Below, one piece after another: positions 42,563-52,029 of a stretch of 64,000 nt of DNA. The DNA lies in assembly GCF_040196175.1 (NCBI RefSeq), contig NZ_JBEFNF010000001.1, positions 1,178,001 through 1,242,000 of the forward strand. The letters run 5' to 3'. The position numbers and the translations under genes are program-made. The stretch comes from Halospina sp040196175. Lineage in GTDB: Bacteria > Pseudomonadota > Gammaproteobacteria > Pseudomonadales > Oleiphilaceae. The notes below the pieces were generated by a model. That model was not told the DNA's origin, searched no databases, and saw only the letters and a program-made list of their open reading frames with translations. Position 1 is the first letter of the stretch; every line of letters starts with the position of its first letter.

Positions 42563-44044
42563 TCAGTGATCTGCGGCGGTTCCGCGCTCCGGAAAGATAG
42601 GGAAGGACATACCGGCCATCTCGCTGACCAGCCGGATAACCTGAGCACTGTATCCCGCTTCATTGTCATACCAGACATAGAGCACGGCACGGTTACCATT
42701 GGCGATCGTAGCCTGGCCATCGACCACGCCCGCATGGCGGGCTCCCACAAAATCGGAGGAAACCACTTCCGGGGAGCTGACATAGTCAACCTGCTTCTGC
42801 AGGTCCGAGTGAAGGGCCACATCCCGCAGATATTCGTTCACTTCATCACGCGTCGTCGCTTTTTCTAGGTTAAGGTTGAGAATAGCCATGGAAACGTTGG
42901 GCGTGGGTACGCGGATGGCGTTGCCCGTCAGCTTACCGTTGAGATCCGGTAGCGCCTTGGCAACCGCCTTGGCGGCCCCCGTTTCAGTCAGAACCATGTT
43001 CAATGGTGCGCTACGGCCTCGGCGTTCCGATTTGTGGAAGTTATCAATCAGGTTCTGATCATTGGTGTAGGCGTGGACGGTCTCCATATGCCCATCAACA
43101 ATACCGAACTCATCCTTGATCGCCTTCAGCACCGGCACAATGGCGTTGGTCGTACAGGAGGCAACACCCAGTATGCGATCCTCATCCGAATACTGTTGAT
43201 TATTGATGCCCGGGACAATGTCCTTGACATTGCCCTTGCCCGGCGCCGTCAGAACCACTCGGCTGACTCCAGTCGACTCCAGGTGGCGCCCCAGGCTCTC
43301 CTCATCACGCCATATACCGGTGTTATCAATCACAATCGCATTGTCGATGCCATGCTGGGTGTAATCCACCTGATCCGGGCCATCCGAGTAGATGACCTTG
43401 ATGTAATTACCGTTGGCGATGATCGCCTCGTTCTCTTCATCCACAGTGATTGTGCCGCGAAAAGAACCATGCACGGAGTCACGCCGCAGCAGGCTAGCCC
43501 GCTTCTCAAGGTCGTTGGATGCCCCTCTGCGCACCACGATGGCACGCAGGCGTAGGTTATTGCCGCCCCCGGCCTTCTCAACAAGGATACGGGCCAGATA
43601 GCGCCCGATCCGGCCAAAACCGTAAAGGACGATATCTTTTGTCTCACTCTCACTCGCCTGACGTGCTTCCTCGTCATAGCGGTCAACCACCGGACCAACC
43701 GCATCACGCAGGAAATCCTCAAGGCTCTGCTCGTCACGCACACGGTTGTACTGGCTCGCGAGCTTACCAATGTCGATGTGCGCTTGCCCCAGATTCAGGC
43801 GATCCAGTGCCTCAAGGATGGGATAGGTCTCGTGAACATCCAGCTCTTCCGCCTCGATCTGGCGCGCGAATCGGTGTGCCTTAAGAATGTTGATGACCGA
43901 CTGATTGATCAGCGCGCGCCCATAGATGGACGTCACCACATTGTTCCGGCGATACAAGCGGCCGATCAGCGGAATCATGGATTCGGCGATGGCTTCTCGC
44001 TGAGTCCAGTCGGAAAAGTAGCGGTTGAGTTGCTCCTGGCTCAC
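42563..44044 (-). CDS. gap: Glyceraldehyde-3-phosphate dehydrogenase with N-terminal extension
   Basis: Phosphorylating dehydrogenase of glycolysis and gluconeogenesis. The catalytic core starts near residue 137 with VLYGFGRIGRYLAR, has the active Cys297 in GVASCTTNAIVPVLKA, and ends with YDNEAGYS. Before it lies a helical region of about 135 residues (MSQEQLNRYFSDWTQREAI...) not found in the 330-residue GapA. Similar long forms are annotated in Pseudomonas and Vibrio. GTG at 44044 has GAGGA nine bases upstream and is preferred to starts further up. It is divergent from mfd, as in Pseudomonas. Confidence 0.9.
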   Translation of the reverse strand: MSQEQLNRYFSDWTQREAIAESMIPLIGRLYRRNNVVTSIYGRALINQSVINILKAHRFARQIEAEELDVHETYPILEALDRLNLGQAHIDIGKLASQYNRVRDEQSLEDFLRDAVGPVVDRYDEEARQASESETKDIVLYGFGRIGRYLARILVEKAGGGNNLRLRAIVVRRGASNDLEKRASLLRRDSVHGSFRGTITVDEENEAIIANGNYIKVIYSDGPDQVDYTQHGIDNAIVIDNTGIWRDEESLGRHLESTGVSRVVLTAPGKGNVKDIVPGINNQQYSDEDRILGVASCTTNAIVPVLKAIKDEFGIVDGHMETVHAYTNDQNLIDNFHKSERRGRSAPLNMVLTETGAAKAVAKALPDLNGKLTGNAIRVPTPNVSMAILNLNLEKATTRDEVNEYLRDVALHSDLQKQVDYVSSPEVVSSDFVGARHAGVVDGQATIANGNRAVLYVWYDNEAGYSAQVIRLVSEMAGMSFPIFPERGTAADH

Positions 44045-44184
44045 GATCAGGGTCCTCTGAAACAGGGTGTATGTCGGGCCATGGCCTCTGACCCTTAAAA
44101 GCGCCCATATTATCCAGCTTAAAGCGGCCCGGCGCAATCGACTCCGTTGTGCCGGGGTAGCAGCCAGGGCAACTCGGCCTTAGA

Positions 44185-47100
44185 ATGACGTATCCGCACA
44201 CCGACCATGCAGCATTGATGAACCAGACCAATTCCCAGCCCCAGCTACTGCCCGCAGATCCGCCCACCAGCGGGGGTGATCACCGACACTGGGCATCACT
44301 TCCGGGCAGCGCCCGCTCACTGGCAGTACTTGAGGCCAGCCGGCAGTTCCCGGGGCTGACGCTGGTCATCACTGGCACCACCGACGAAGCCCAGACGCTC
44401 GAGCAGGAACTGGCCTTCTACCGTGATGACGATCAGGACGATGCCCTGCTCTCGTTACCAGACTGGGAGACGCTGCCCTACGATGTGTTCTCCCCTCACG
44501 AGGCAATCATCTCCCAGCGTATCCGGACCCTGCACCATCTGCCCCGCATGAAGCGCGGGCTTCTGGTGCTGCCTGCGCGAACCCTGATGCACCGTTTGCC
44601 GCCACCAGCCTTTACTGAAGGTAACACGCTGCTGCTAACCACCGGTGACTCCTTGCCCATTGATGACTGGCGCCAAAGGCTGGAAGCAGTTGGGTACCGG
44701 CATGCAGACAACGTGCAGGAACATGGTGAGTACGCGGTTCGCGGGTCGGTTCTGGATATCTACCCCATGGGCGCGGATCTTCCCTACCGCATCGAACTCT
44801 TTGATGAAGAAGTGGAGACGCTGCGGACCTTCGACCCGGAAACCCAGCGCTCAATCGACCAGGTCGAGCGTATCGAACTGCTCCCGGCTCATGAATTCCC
44901 CTGGGATGAGCGCTCCCGGCAGCGCTTCCGCCACCGCTGGAATGACGCCTTCCCGGAAGCACCGCGTGAAGCCCCTGTCTATCAAGACGTCGCTGCAGGC
45001 ATACGGCCTCCCGGCATTGAATACTTCCTGCCACTGTTCTTTGATGAGACGGCGACTCTCTTTGATTACCTGCCGGACCATTCGCTGGTAATGACGGGCC
45101 CGGAGCTTAAGGGCGCCCTGGATCATTTCCAGGCGGAAGTTGACGAGCGTTACGAGGAACGCCGTTACGACAGGTACCGCCCCATACTGTCGCCGAAAGA
45201 AGTCTTCCTGCGGACCGAGGAATGCTTTCGCCATATCGGCCGGCTGCCCCGTATCACATGGTTTGCGGAGCAACGGCCGGCGTCTGCCGGCGTTGTCAAC
45301 ATGGCGTGCATGCCGATGCCGGATATCGCGCTCGACGCCCGGTCTGAGGACCCTGCGGCGAAACTGCGCAGCTTTATGGAAGACCGCAGCCCACGCGTGC
45401 TTTTTGCAGCCGATTCCGCCGGTCGCCGCGAGGCCCTGTTGGAGCAGCTCCGCCAGTACGGCTGGCACCCCAGTGAGGTCGCTGACTGGCAGCGATTCCG
45501 CGCCGGCGAAGAAACAGTGGCCCTGTGCACAGGGCCACTGGAACACGGAGCCTGGCTTGAAGAGGCTGGCCTCTGTGTCATTGCCGAAGCGGAGCTTTAT
45601 GGCCAAAGAGTCATGCAGCGCCGCCGCCGTCAGCGCGCCACGGATTCGGATACCGAAAGCGGCATCAGGGATCTGTCCGAGCTTCGCGTGGGCGCGCCGG
45701 TGGTTCATATCGATCACGGCATCGGCCGGTATCAGGGTCTTCAGACCATTGACGTCGATAACCAGCCCACCGAGTTCCTGACCCTGGAATACGCCAACGG
45801 CGCCAATCTCTATGTGCCCGTATCCAACCTGCACCTGATTTCGCGTTACAGCGGCATGAATGATACCGCGGCCCCCCTGCACAGACTGGGATCGGAAAAG
45901 TGGAATCAGACCAAACAGAAGGCTCTGGAAAAGGTCCGGGATACTGCCGCGGAGCTTCTGGACGTCTATGCCCGCCGCGAAGCCAGCCAGGGATACGCCT
46001 TCCCCCAGCCGGATGACGCCTATCAGGCCTTTTGCGCTGAGTTCCCGTTCGAGGAAACGCCGGACCAGATGGCAGCTATTGAAGCGGTAGAGCAGGACAT
46101 GGCCAACGAACAGCCCATGGACCGTCTGATCTGCGGCGATGTTGGCTTTGGCAAGACAGAAGTGGCCATGCGTGCGGCCTTCCTGGCGACCCATGCCGGC
46201 AAACAGGTGGTGGTACTGGTGCCCACCACACTGCTTGCACAGCAGCATTACGACTCGTTCCGTGACCGCTTTGCCGAGACCGGTGTACGCATAGAGCTGC
46301 TCAGCCGGTTCCGCAGCCAGAAACAGCAACAGGCGACCATGGCCCGCGCCGCCGAGGGCGAAACCGACGTCATTATTGGCACCCACAAGCTGCTCCAGGG
46401 CGACCTCAACTTTCCCAGGCTGGGCTTGACGATCATCGACGAGGAACACCGCTTCGGCGTTAATCAGAAGGAAAAGCTCAAGCAGCTGCGCGCTCAGGTG
46501 GATGTACTCACCCTGACCGCCACGCCCATTCCACGCACACTGAATATGGCTATGGGCAACCTCCGGGATCTATCCATCATCGCTACGCCGCCGGCGCGGC
46601 GGCTGTCGGTAAAAACCTTCGTACGTCGCCGTGAAGACGCTCTGGTCAAGGAAGCGATAATGCGCGAGATCCTGCGCGGCGGCCAGGTCTATTACTTGCA
46701 CAATGATGTGGAATCCATCGAACGATTGGCCGAGGAAGTCCGCGCACTGGTACCGGAAGCCCGCGTGGGCGTGGCGCATGGGCAGATGCGCGAGCGTGAG
46801 CTTGAGCAGATCATGTCCGACTTCTATCACAAACGCTTCAACGTGCTGGTCTGCACCACCATTATTGAAACGGGCATCGACATTCCCAGCGCCAACACCA
46901 TCCTCATCGAACGCGCCGACCGCTTCGGCCTGGCACAGCTCCATCAGCTCCGTGGCCGGGTCGGTCGCTCCCACCACCAGGCCTACGCCTACCTGCTCAC
47001 ACCGGAAGGCAAGAAGATCACTGGTGATGCGGAGAAGCGCTTGGATGCGATCGCTGCTGCCCAGGATCTGGGCGCCGGCTTCATGCTCGCCACCCATGAC

Positions 47101-47715
47101 CTGGAGATCCGTGGCGCCGGCGAGCTTCTGGGCGACGACCAGAGCGGCCAGATCCAAGGGGTTGGGCTGACGCTCTACATGGAGCTTCTGGACGAAGCGG
47201 TCAAGGCTATACGGGAAGGGCGCACCCCCAATGCGGAACTGCCCCTGCGCCACGGCACCGAGATCAACCTGCGCATCGCGGCGCTGATCCCGGAGGACTA
47301 CCTGCCGGATGTGCACCAGCGTCTGATCCTTTACAAGCGCCTGGCCAGCACCCAGAGCCAGGAACAGCTGAACGAGTTACAGGTCGAAATCATCGATCGC
47401 TTTGGCCTGCTGCCGGAGCCGCTGAAGAACCTCGTGCGCCAGACCGAGCTGCGTATCCGAGCCGAAGCGCTTGGCATCAGCAAGGTGGACGCCGGTGGCC
47501 CCTGGGCCTCGATGGCATTCAATGGGGATACCCGCGTCGATCCGATGGTGCTGATCGAGCTGGTTCAGGGTGCACCCTCCGACTATATCCTGGAAAGCGG
47601 CGACCAGCTGAAGTTCCGGCTGAATGGCGAAACCGCCGATGATAGACTCAATGATCTCGACCGTTTCCTGACATTTCTGGAAGAACGCGCCACAGGAAAC
47701 CGGGAAGCCCAATAA
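44185..47715 (+). CDS. mfd: Transcription-repair coupling factor
   Basis: ATP-driven translocase that removes stalled RNA polymerase from DNA damage and recruits UvrA. The product of about 1176 residues has a UvrB-like N-terminal region, the RNA polymerase interaction domain near VHIDHGIGRYQGL, and helicase motifs DVGFGKTEVAMRAA and IDEEHRFGVNQKEKL, then TRG and C-terminal domains. The start is uncertain: ATG at 44185 or 44218, neither with a good ribosome site. csiV follows 11 bases later. Confidence 0.96.
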   Translation: MTYPHTDHAALMNQTNSQPQLLPADPPTSGGDHRHWASLPGSARSLAVLEASRQFPGLTLVITGTTDEAQTLEQELAFYRDDDQDDALLSLPDWETLPYDVFSPHEAIISQRIRTLHHLPRMKRGLLVLPARTLMHRLPPPAFTEGNTLLLTTGDSLPIDDWRQRLEAVGYRHADNVQEHGEYAVRGSVLDIYPMGADLPYRIELFDEEVETLRTFDPETQRSIDQVERIELLPAHEFPWDERSRQRFRHRWNDAFPEAPREAPVYQDVAAGIRPPGIEYFLPLFFDETATLFDYLPDHSLVMTGPELKGALDHFQAEVDERYEERRYDRYRPILSPKEVFLRTEECFRHIGRLPRITWFAEQRPASAGVVNMACMPMPDIALDARSEDPAAKLRSFMEDRSPRVLFAADSAGRREALLEQLRQYGWHPSEVADWQRFRAGEETVALCTGPLEHGAWLEEAGLCVIAEAELYGQRVMQRRRRQRATDSDTESGIRDLSELRVGAPVVHIDHGIGRYQGLQTIDVDNQPTEFLTLEYANGANLYVPVSNLHLISRYSGMNDTAAPLHRLGSEKWNQTKQKALEKVRDTAAELLDVYARREASQGYAFPQPDDAYQAFCAEFPFEETPDQMAAIEAVEQDMANEQPMDRLICGDVGFGKTEVAMRAAFLATHAGKQVVVLVPTTLLAQQHYDSFRDRFAETGVRIELLSRFRSQKQQQATMARAAEGETDVIIGTHKLLQGDLNFPRLGLTIIDEEHRFGVNQKEKLKQLRAQVDVLTLTATPIPRTLNMAMGNLRDLSIIATPPARRLSVKTFVRRREDALVKEAIMREILRGGQVYYLHNDVESIERLAEEVRALVPEARVGVAHGQMRERELEQIMSDFYHKRFNVLVCTTIIETGIDIPSANTILIERADRFGLAQLHQLRGRVGRSHHQAYAYLLTPEGKKITGDAEKRLDAIAAAQDLGAGFMLATHDLEIRGAGELLGDDQSGQIQGVGLTLYMELLDEAVKAIREGRTPNAELPLRHGTEINLRIAALIPEDYLPDVHQRLILYKRLASTQSQEQLNELQVEIIDRFGLLPEPLKNLVRQTELRIRAEALGISKVDAGGPWASMAFNGDTRVDPMVLIELVQGAPSDYILESGDQLKFRLNGETADDRLNDLDRFLTFLEERATGNREAQ

Positions 47716-47726
47716 GGAGACCTGCC

Positions 47727-48515
47727 GTGCCGAGTCGCGGAATCAACGCCCTATTGATCAGCATGCTTGTTCTCGTCGCAGCCGCCATGCCGGCAACTGC
47801 GGCGGAGCTGTATCGGGTGGAGCTGTTGCTGTTCGAACGCCTGGACGGTGAGCCTGAGCAGCTGCCTGAACGCCACCAGCCTGTCGCTCTGCCGCAGACT
47901 GGTGTTCCCCTTTGGATGAGCGATGGTTGGGAAAAGGTCTCAGAGACGACACCTGACGGCACTCGTAAACAGAATGCCCCCCTCGAGCAGAGCGGTAAAC
48001 AAAAGGAACGAATACCAAAAATACTGGCGCTACCGCCTGAAGACCTGCGCCTGAACAACATCGCCAGAGCACTGGACAACGCATCCGACTACCGTGTTCT
48101 GGCGTTTACCGGCTGGCAGAACCCATTCCCGGACGGTTACCGCACTGTACCCTTGATGGTGGATCTTGTGGTTGATGAGGAAAGCGGCAAGCGAATCCAG
48201 GGCAGCCTGCAGATCGAACGACGACGCTATCTGCATGTAGAAGCTTCGCTCTATGACACCAGACTGCCGGAGCCCGCGCTGGACGTCGCACCCATCCCCC
48301 GGTTACCAATTGCCTCAGGGCTGATTCTGCCTTTGCCCTCTTTCCTGAGTCCCGATACACCCGCGCACCGGGAGACGGCAACCTGGCTAAGGCAGAACCG
48401 GCGTATGCGCAGCGAAGAAGTACATTATCTGGACGCGCCCACTTTCGGCCTGGTGGTCTACTTCCAGCCAATCACCATCGCCAGCAGTGGAGATGAGGAA
48501 CAAGGGAGCGACTGA
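47727..48515 (+). CDS. CsiV family peptidoglycan-binding protein
   Basis: The 262-residue protein has a signal peptide (about 1-26, ending PATAA) and then YRVELLLFERLDGE, the N-terminal signature of the CsiV family. Vibrio CsiV partners the periplasmic D-amino-acid-responsive LpoA/PBP1A system. GTG at 47727 has AAGGAG seven bases upstream. It follows mfd closely; the mfd-csiV pair occurs in other gammaproteobacteria. No other motif is evident. Confidence 0.8.
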   Translation: MPSRGINALLISMLVLVAAAMPATAAELYRVELLLFERLDGEPEQLPERHQPVALPQTGVPLWMSDGWEKVSETTPDGTRKQNAPLEQSGKQKERIPKILALPPEDLRLNNIARALDNASDYRVLAFTGWQNPFPDGYRTVPLMVDLVVDEESGKRIQGSLQIERRRYLHVEASLYDTRLPEPALDVAPIPRLPIASGLILPLPSFLSPDTPAHRETATWLRQNRRMRSEEVHYLDAPTFGLVVYFQPITIASSGDEEQGSD

Positions 48516-48532
48516 GGGGGCGAGACGCCCCC
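48516..48532. terminator. GC hairpin between convergent csiV and mtnP
   Basis: GGGGGCG-AGA-CGCCCCC forms a seven-base stem directly after the csiV stop. It is followed by AGATTAATTC rather than a T run, so termination may be weak. It could act on either strand. Confidence 0.5.
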
Positions 48533-48540
48533 AGATTAAT

Positions 48541-49293
48541 TCACGCCCGGCTGAGCGATGTCTCCAGAACCTGCAGCACCCGTCCAATCCCGGCATTTAG
48601 GTTGGTATGGATATCATCCATGGTAATCACCTCACTGGTCTTGCCCGCGGCCCAATTCACCACCAGGGCGAGACAGGCATAATCCAGGTCTGCCTCGCGG
48701 GCCAGAACCGCCTCCGGCATCGCTGTCATACCCACAATATCCGCCCCATCTTTTTCCAGACGCCGGATTTCTGCCGCCGTTTCCAGCCGCGGGCCCTGAG
48801 TGCAGGCGTAGACGCCTCCCTGATGAAGCGCCACCCCCCGGGCCGCGGCTGCCGCCATCAGGTTCTGACGAACCGACTCCGCATAGGGCCAGGTAAAGTC
48901 CACATGCACTGTGTGCTGCAGATTGTCGTCATGGAAACTGGAGGAGCGCCCCCATGTGTAGTCAATAAGCTGGTCCGGCAACACCAGACTGGCGGGCGTC
49001 ATCGCCGGATGAATAGCTCCAACGGCGTTGACCGCGATAATCCTGTCCACTCCGGCCTGCCTGAAAGCGTCGATATTGGCCTGGTAGTTCACCCGGTGGG
49101 GCGGTATGCGGTGCGGATCACCATGGCGCGCCAGAAAAGCCACGCGCTGGCCACCAAGATGCCCCATGTGAAGCGGTGCCGAAGGCGCCCCCCATGGGGT
49201 CTCCGGCATCCAGGTTTCATCGACCACCAGCGATTCGATCGCCGTCAGCCCGGTGCCACCAATAATTCCCCAGATTGATTCCGTGTTATCCAT
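48541..49293 (-). CDS. mtnP: S-methyl-5'-thioinosine / methylthioadenosine phosphorylase
   Basis: Phosphorolysis of methylthio-nucleosides in methionine salvage. The 250-residue purine nucleoside phosphorylase family protein starts IWGIIGGTGLTAIESL and has PHRVNYQANIDA, AVNAVGAIHP, YACTQGPRLETAAEIR and VVGMTAMPEAVLA-type motifs. In Pseudomonas the equivalent next to nagZ acts on methylthioinosine rather than methylthioadenosine, and this protein may too. ATG at 49293 overlaps the MscS gene end by eight bases. Confidence 0.9.
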   Translation of the reverse strand: MDNTESIWGIIGGTGLTAIESLVVDETWMPETPWGAPSAPLHMGHLGGQRVAFLARHGDPHRIPPHRVNYQANIDAFRQAGVDRIIAVNAVGAIHPAMTPASLVLPDQLIDYTWGRSSSFHDDNLQHTVHVDFTWPYAESVRQNLMAAAAARGVALHQGGVYACTQGPRLETAAEIRRLEKDGADIVGMTAMPEAVLAREADLDYACLALVVNWAAGKTSEVITMDDIHTNLNAGIGRVLQVLETSLSRA

Positions 49294-50443
49294 TGGACTG
49301 TTCACCTGTCGTCGCGGGCTTTTCGTCTTCCGCTGCCATGCCCTCGCCCAGTAGTGCCTGCTGCCCGTCGCCCGCGATATGCAGCGTACGTGTAGGGAAG
49401 GCCACTTCAGCCCCATGTTCCCGGATGATGCTGCTGATCCGCAGCATCACATCCTGTTTGACCTGCTGGTAGACCCCCCACTCCCGTGTATGTGTAAAGG
49501 CGTAGACCATGATATCCAGAGACGAAGCGTTGAAAGCTGTGAAGTTGACGATCAGGAACTGATTAGCATCAATCTCCTGATGCTCCTCCAGCATCGTGCG
49601 TATATCGCTCACGATCGGATCAATCACCTCAACATCGTCGTAACGCACCCCGACCATCTCGTAGATACGCCGATTCATCATCCGGGAGGGATTCTCGACA
49701 GAAATTGTCGTGAAAATGGAATTAGGAACGTAGAGCGGGCGTAGCTCAAAGGTCCTGATCCGTGTCACGCGCCAGCCAATATGCTCCACCACCCCTTCAA
49801 TGCTGGCATCCGGCGAGCGCACCCACTCCCCCACTTTGAAGGGTTTATCCATGTAAACAACGGCGCCGCCAAAGAAGTTAGCCAGCATATCCTTGGCGGC
49901 AAAGCCGATCGCGATGCCACCTACACCACCAAAGGCCAGCACCCCGGAAATGCTGTAGCCAAGGTTCTGGATGATGACCAGGCCCGCGATCACGAATATG
50001 CTGAGACGTGCCAGCTTGCCGATGGCCGAAACCGTAGTGTAATCCATGGGCTCGGCAATCCGGCTGGAAACCAGCAGTTCCTCGGCTCCCTTTATGAATC
50101 GCAGCAGAGCCCAGACCAGCAGCACAATGAAGCCAAACCGCAACCCCAGTGTGTTGAGATTGAGCAGGTTAAGTTCGTAGAAACGGGCCCCGGCCTCCGA
50201 GGCGAAATAAAGCCCCAGCAGCCATATGTACCAATAAAGCGGACGCCGTATGGCGTGAATCAGAATATCGTCCCAGAGATTGCGATTGTTCCGCAGCTTA
50301 CCTTCCACCACCGTGATCACCCACCAGATGACAAATGCCATGACGAAGGTGACCACAAGAATGACAGCGGCCCAAAGCACTCCCTGGAGCTGCGGTGCAA
50401 TACCGAAACCGGCCAGCCATGCCTCTATAGAGGAGAGATTCAC
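49286..50443 (-). CDS. MscS-family mechanosensitive ion channel
   Basis: The 385-residue protein has about five membrane helices in the first 190 residues; the last is the pore-lining type (GVLAFGGVGGIAIGFAAKDMLANF), followed by the beta domain with DKPFKVGEWVRSPDASIEGVVEHIGWR and a C-terminal alpha/beta domain. This layout matches the mid-sized YnaI/YbdG-like channels. GTG at 50443 overlaps the nagZ stop as GTGA and has GAGG upstream. It probably helps in osmotic downshock. Confidence 0.9.
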   Translation of the reverse strand: MNLSSIEAWLAGFGIAPQLQGVLWAAVILVVTFVMAFVIWWVITVVEGKLRNNRNLWDDILIHAIRRPLYWYIWLLGLYFASEAGARFYELNLLNLNTLGLRFGFIVLLVWALLRFIKGAEELLVSSRIAEPMDYTTVSAIGKLARLSIFVIAGLVIIQNLGYSISGVLAFGGVGGIAIGFAAKDMLANFFGGAVVYMDKPFKVGEWVRSPDASIEGVVEHIGWRVTRIRTFELRPLYVPNSIFTTISVENPSRMMNRRIYEMVGVRYDDVEVIDPIVSDIRTMLEEHQEIDANQFLIVNFTAFNASSLDIMVYAFTHTREWGVYQQVKQDVMLRISSIIREHGAEVAFPTRTLHIAGDGQQALLGEGMAAEDEKPATTGEQSNG

Positions 50444-51465
50444 GCGGATGCCTCATCAAGCATGCGCAACAGCGCCGCCCGTGTATCACGGTAGCGGGCA
50501 GTGCTTCGGAAAGCGCCGCGCGGCCCTGGTAGTGGCTTGCCCCGCAGTGATACCAGTCCTGCCGAGGCACGGGCTCCGGCTTCGCTCAGATTTGCCGCCA
50601 CGGAATCAGCTGCGTCGGGATCGTTACACACCAGCAGCAGATCACAGCCCGCATCGAGGGCTGCTTGTGCCCGCGCCGGCGGCTCCCCGGCAAGCGCAGC
50701 ACCGGCCATGGTCAGGTCATCACTGATAACGACCCCCCGGAAACCGACTTCGCGGGAAAGCACGTTCTTCAGCCAGAACGGGGAAAAGCCGGCAGGCAGC
50801 TCATCCACTTCGGGATAGACGACATGGGCAGGCATCACTGCATCCAGCTTATCCGCCAGCTCCCGGAAAGGCATCGCATCCTGCTCCAGAATCCGTTCCA
50901 GAGTGCGCCCGTCGCTGGGCAGTTCATGGTGAGAATCCTCAGCAATCGCGCCATGCCCCGGAAAATGCTTGCCCACTGAAGCCATACCGCCTTCATGCAT
51001 GCCATCGATCCAGGCACCGGCAAGCTCTGCAACCGCCTTCGGATCCGAGTGAAAGCTGCGATCCCCAATCACACTGGAGACGCTATGATCCACATCCAGA
51101 ACTGGCGCAAAACTGAAATCCACATCCATATCCCGCAGTTCGGAAGCCATCAGCCAACCGGCAGCGTAGGCAATAGCGCGAGCATTACCGGGATCATGAT
51201 CCCAGGCATGACCAAAACTGCGCATGGGTGGAATACGGGTCAGGCCGGACTGGAAGCGCTGCACACGACCCCCTTCCTGATCCACGCCAATCAGAATGCG
51301 CGGCCGGATCTGGCGAATAGACTGCACCAAGGCGCGCAGCTGGGCTGGTGACTCATAATTGCGGGCGAAAAGGATGACGCCGCCCACCGCTTCATGGGCG
51401 AGTCGTTCACGCTCGGGAACGCTGAGCCGCGCCCCCTCGAGATCGATCATCAATGGTCCGCTCAC
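50440..51465 (-). CDS. nagZ: Beta-N-acetylhexosaminidase NagZ
   Basis: Cytosolic glycoside hydrolase family 3 enzyme that removes GlcNAc from anhydromuropeptides during cell-wall recycling. The 341-residue product has GVDQEGGRVQR, SVGKHFPGHGAIAEDSHHELP with the acid-base His/Asp dyad, and the nucleophile Asp about 249 in VVISDDLTMAG. GTG at 51465 follows GGGAGG. It lies between a YkuD protein gene and the MscS-like gene on the same strand. Confidence 0.95.
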   Translation of the reverse strand: MSGPLMIDLEGARLSVPERERLAHEAVGGVILFARNYESPAQLRALVQSIRQIRPRILIGVDQEGGRVQRFQSGLTRIPPMRSFGHAWDHDPGNARAIAYAAGWLMASELRDMDVDFSFAPVLDVDHSVSSVIGDRSFHSDPKAVAELAGAWIDGMHEGGMASVGKHFPGHGAIAEDSHHELPSDGRTLERILEQDAMPFRELADKLDAVMPAHVVYPEVDELPAGFSPFWLKNVLSREVGFRGVVISDDLTMAGAALAGEPPARAQAALDAGCDLLLVCNDPDAADSVAANLSEAGARASAGLVSLRGKPLPGPRGAFRSTARYRDTRAALLRMLDEASA

Positions 51466-51504
51466 TGGGCCTCCCTACTAGCACAGAAACGGCCCGGACA
51501 GGCC

Positions 51505-52029
51505 TCAGTGAACAATGACAGGCATGCCCGGGTATACCCATTCCCAGAGCTGGAGAATGTCATCATTGCGCATTCGGATACAACCATGAGAAAGAGGCTG
51601 CCCCATGGGTTCCGTATCCGGTGTGCCGTGGATATAGATAAAGCGGCGCATGGTATCAGCACAGCCGCCGCGGTTATACCCGGGATCATCACCGCAGAGC
51701 CAGAGAATCCGAGTCAGTATCCAATCACGCCCGGGGTACTGGCAATGAAGCTCAGACGTCCAGATTTCGCCCGTAGGTCGCCTGCCACGGAAAACCGCCC
51801 CCCGAGGCTGGCCGGCTCCAACACAGGCTCGTATCCGGTGCTGACCCAGTGGCGTTCCGCCTGAGCCATCCTGCTGCCCAGCCCCCGCACTGGCGGTGGA
51901 AACGCGGTAACACAGCCAGGGCCCGCTTGGCCGATTGAGGGTCATTACCTGGCTGGCCAGGTCGACGTCGATCCGCTCAACAGTGCCAGCCGTGTCAGAC
52001 ACCGCTATCCGATTCTTTCGTGTTGCCAT
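51505..52029 (-). CDS. YkuD-fold protein without signal peptide; likely cytosolic L,D-carboxypeptidase
   Basis: The 174-residue protein has the YkuD active-site motif: His134 in IYIHGTPDTEP and SHGCIRM with Cys150 and Arg152. There is no signal peptide or membrane helix, so it should stay in the cytosol, unlike crosslinking L,D-transpeptidases. Cytosolic YkuD proteins such as Acinetobacter ElsL act as L,D-carboxypeptidases on recycled tetrapeptides, and nagZ next door is in the same pathway. Its ATG at 52029 lies inside the 3' end of psrA (35-base overlap). Function is an inference. Confidence 0.8.
   Translation of the reverse strand: MATRKNRIAVSDTAGTVERIDVDLASQVMTLNRPSGPWLCYRVSTASAGAGQQDGSGGTPLGQHRIRACVGAGQPRGAVFRGRRPTGEIWTSELHCQYPGRDWILTRILWLCGDDPGYNRGGCADTMRRFIYIHGTPDTEPMGQPLSHGCIRMRNDDILQLWEWVYPGMPVIVH

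Noticed and set aside
44851..46449. A 532-codon open frame antisense to mfd
   Set aside because: Entirely inside mfd, with no family features; mfd is intact with all motifs.
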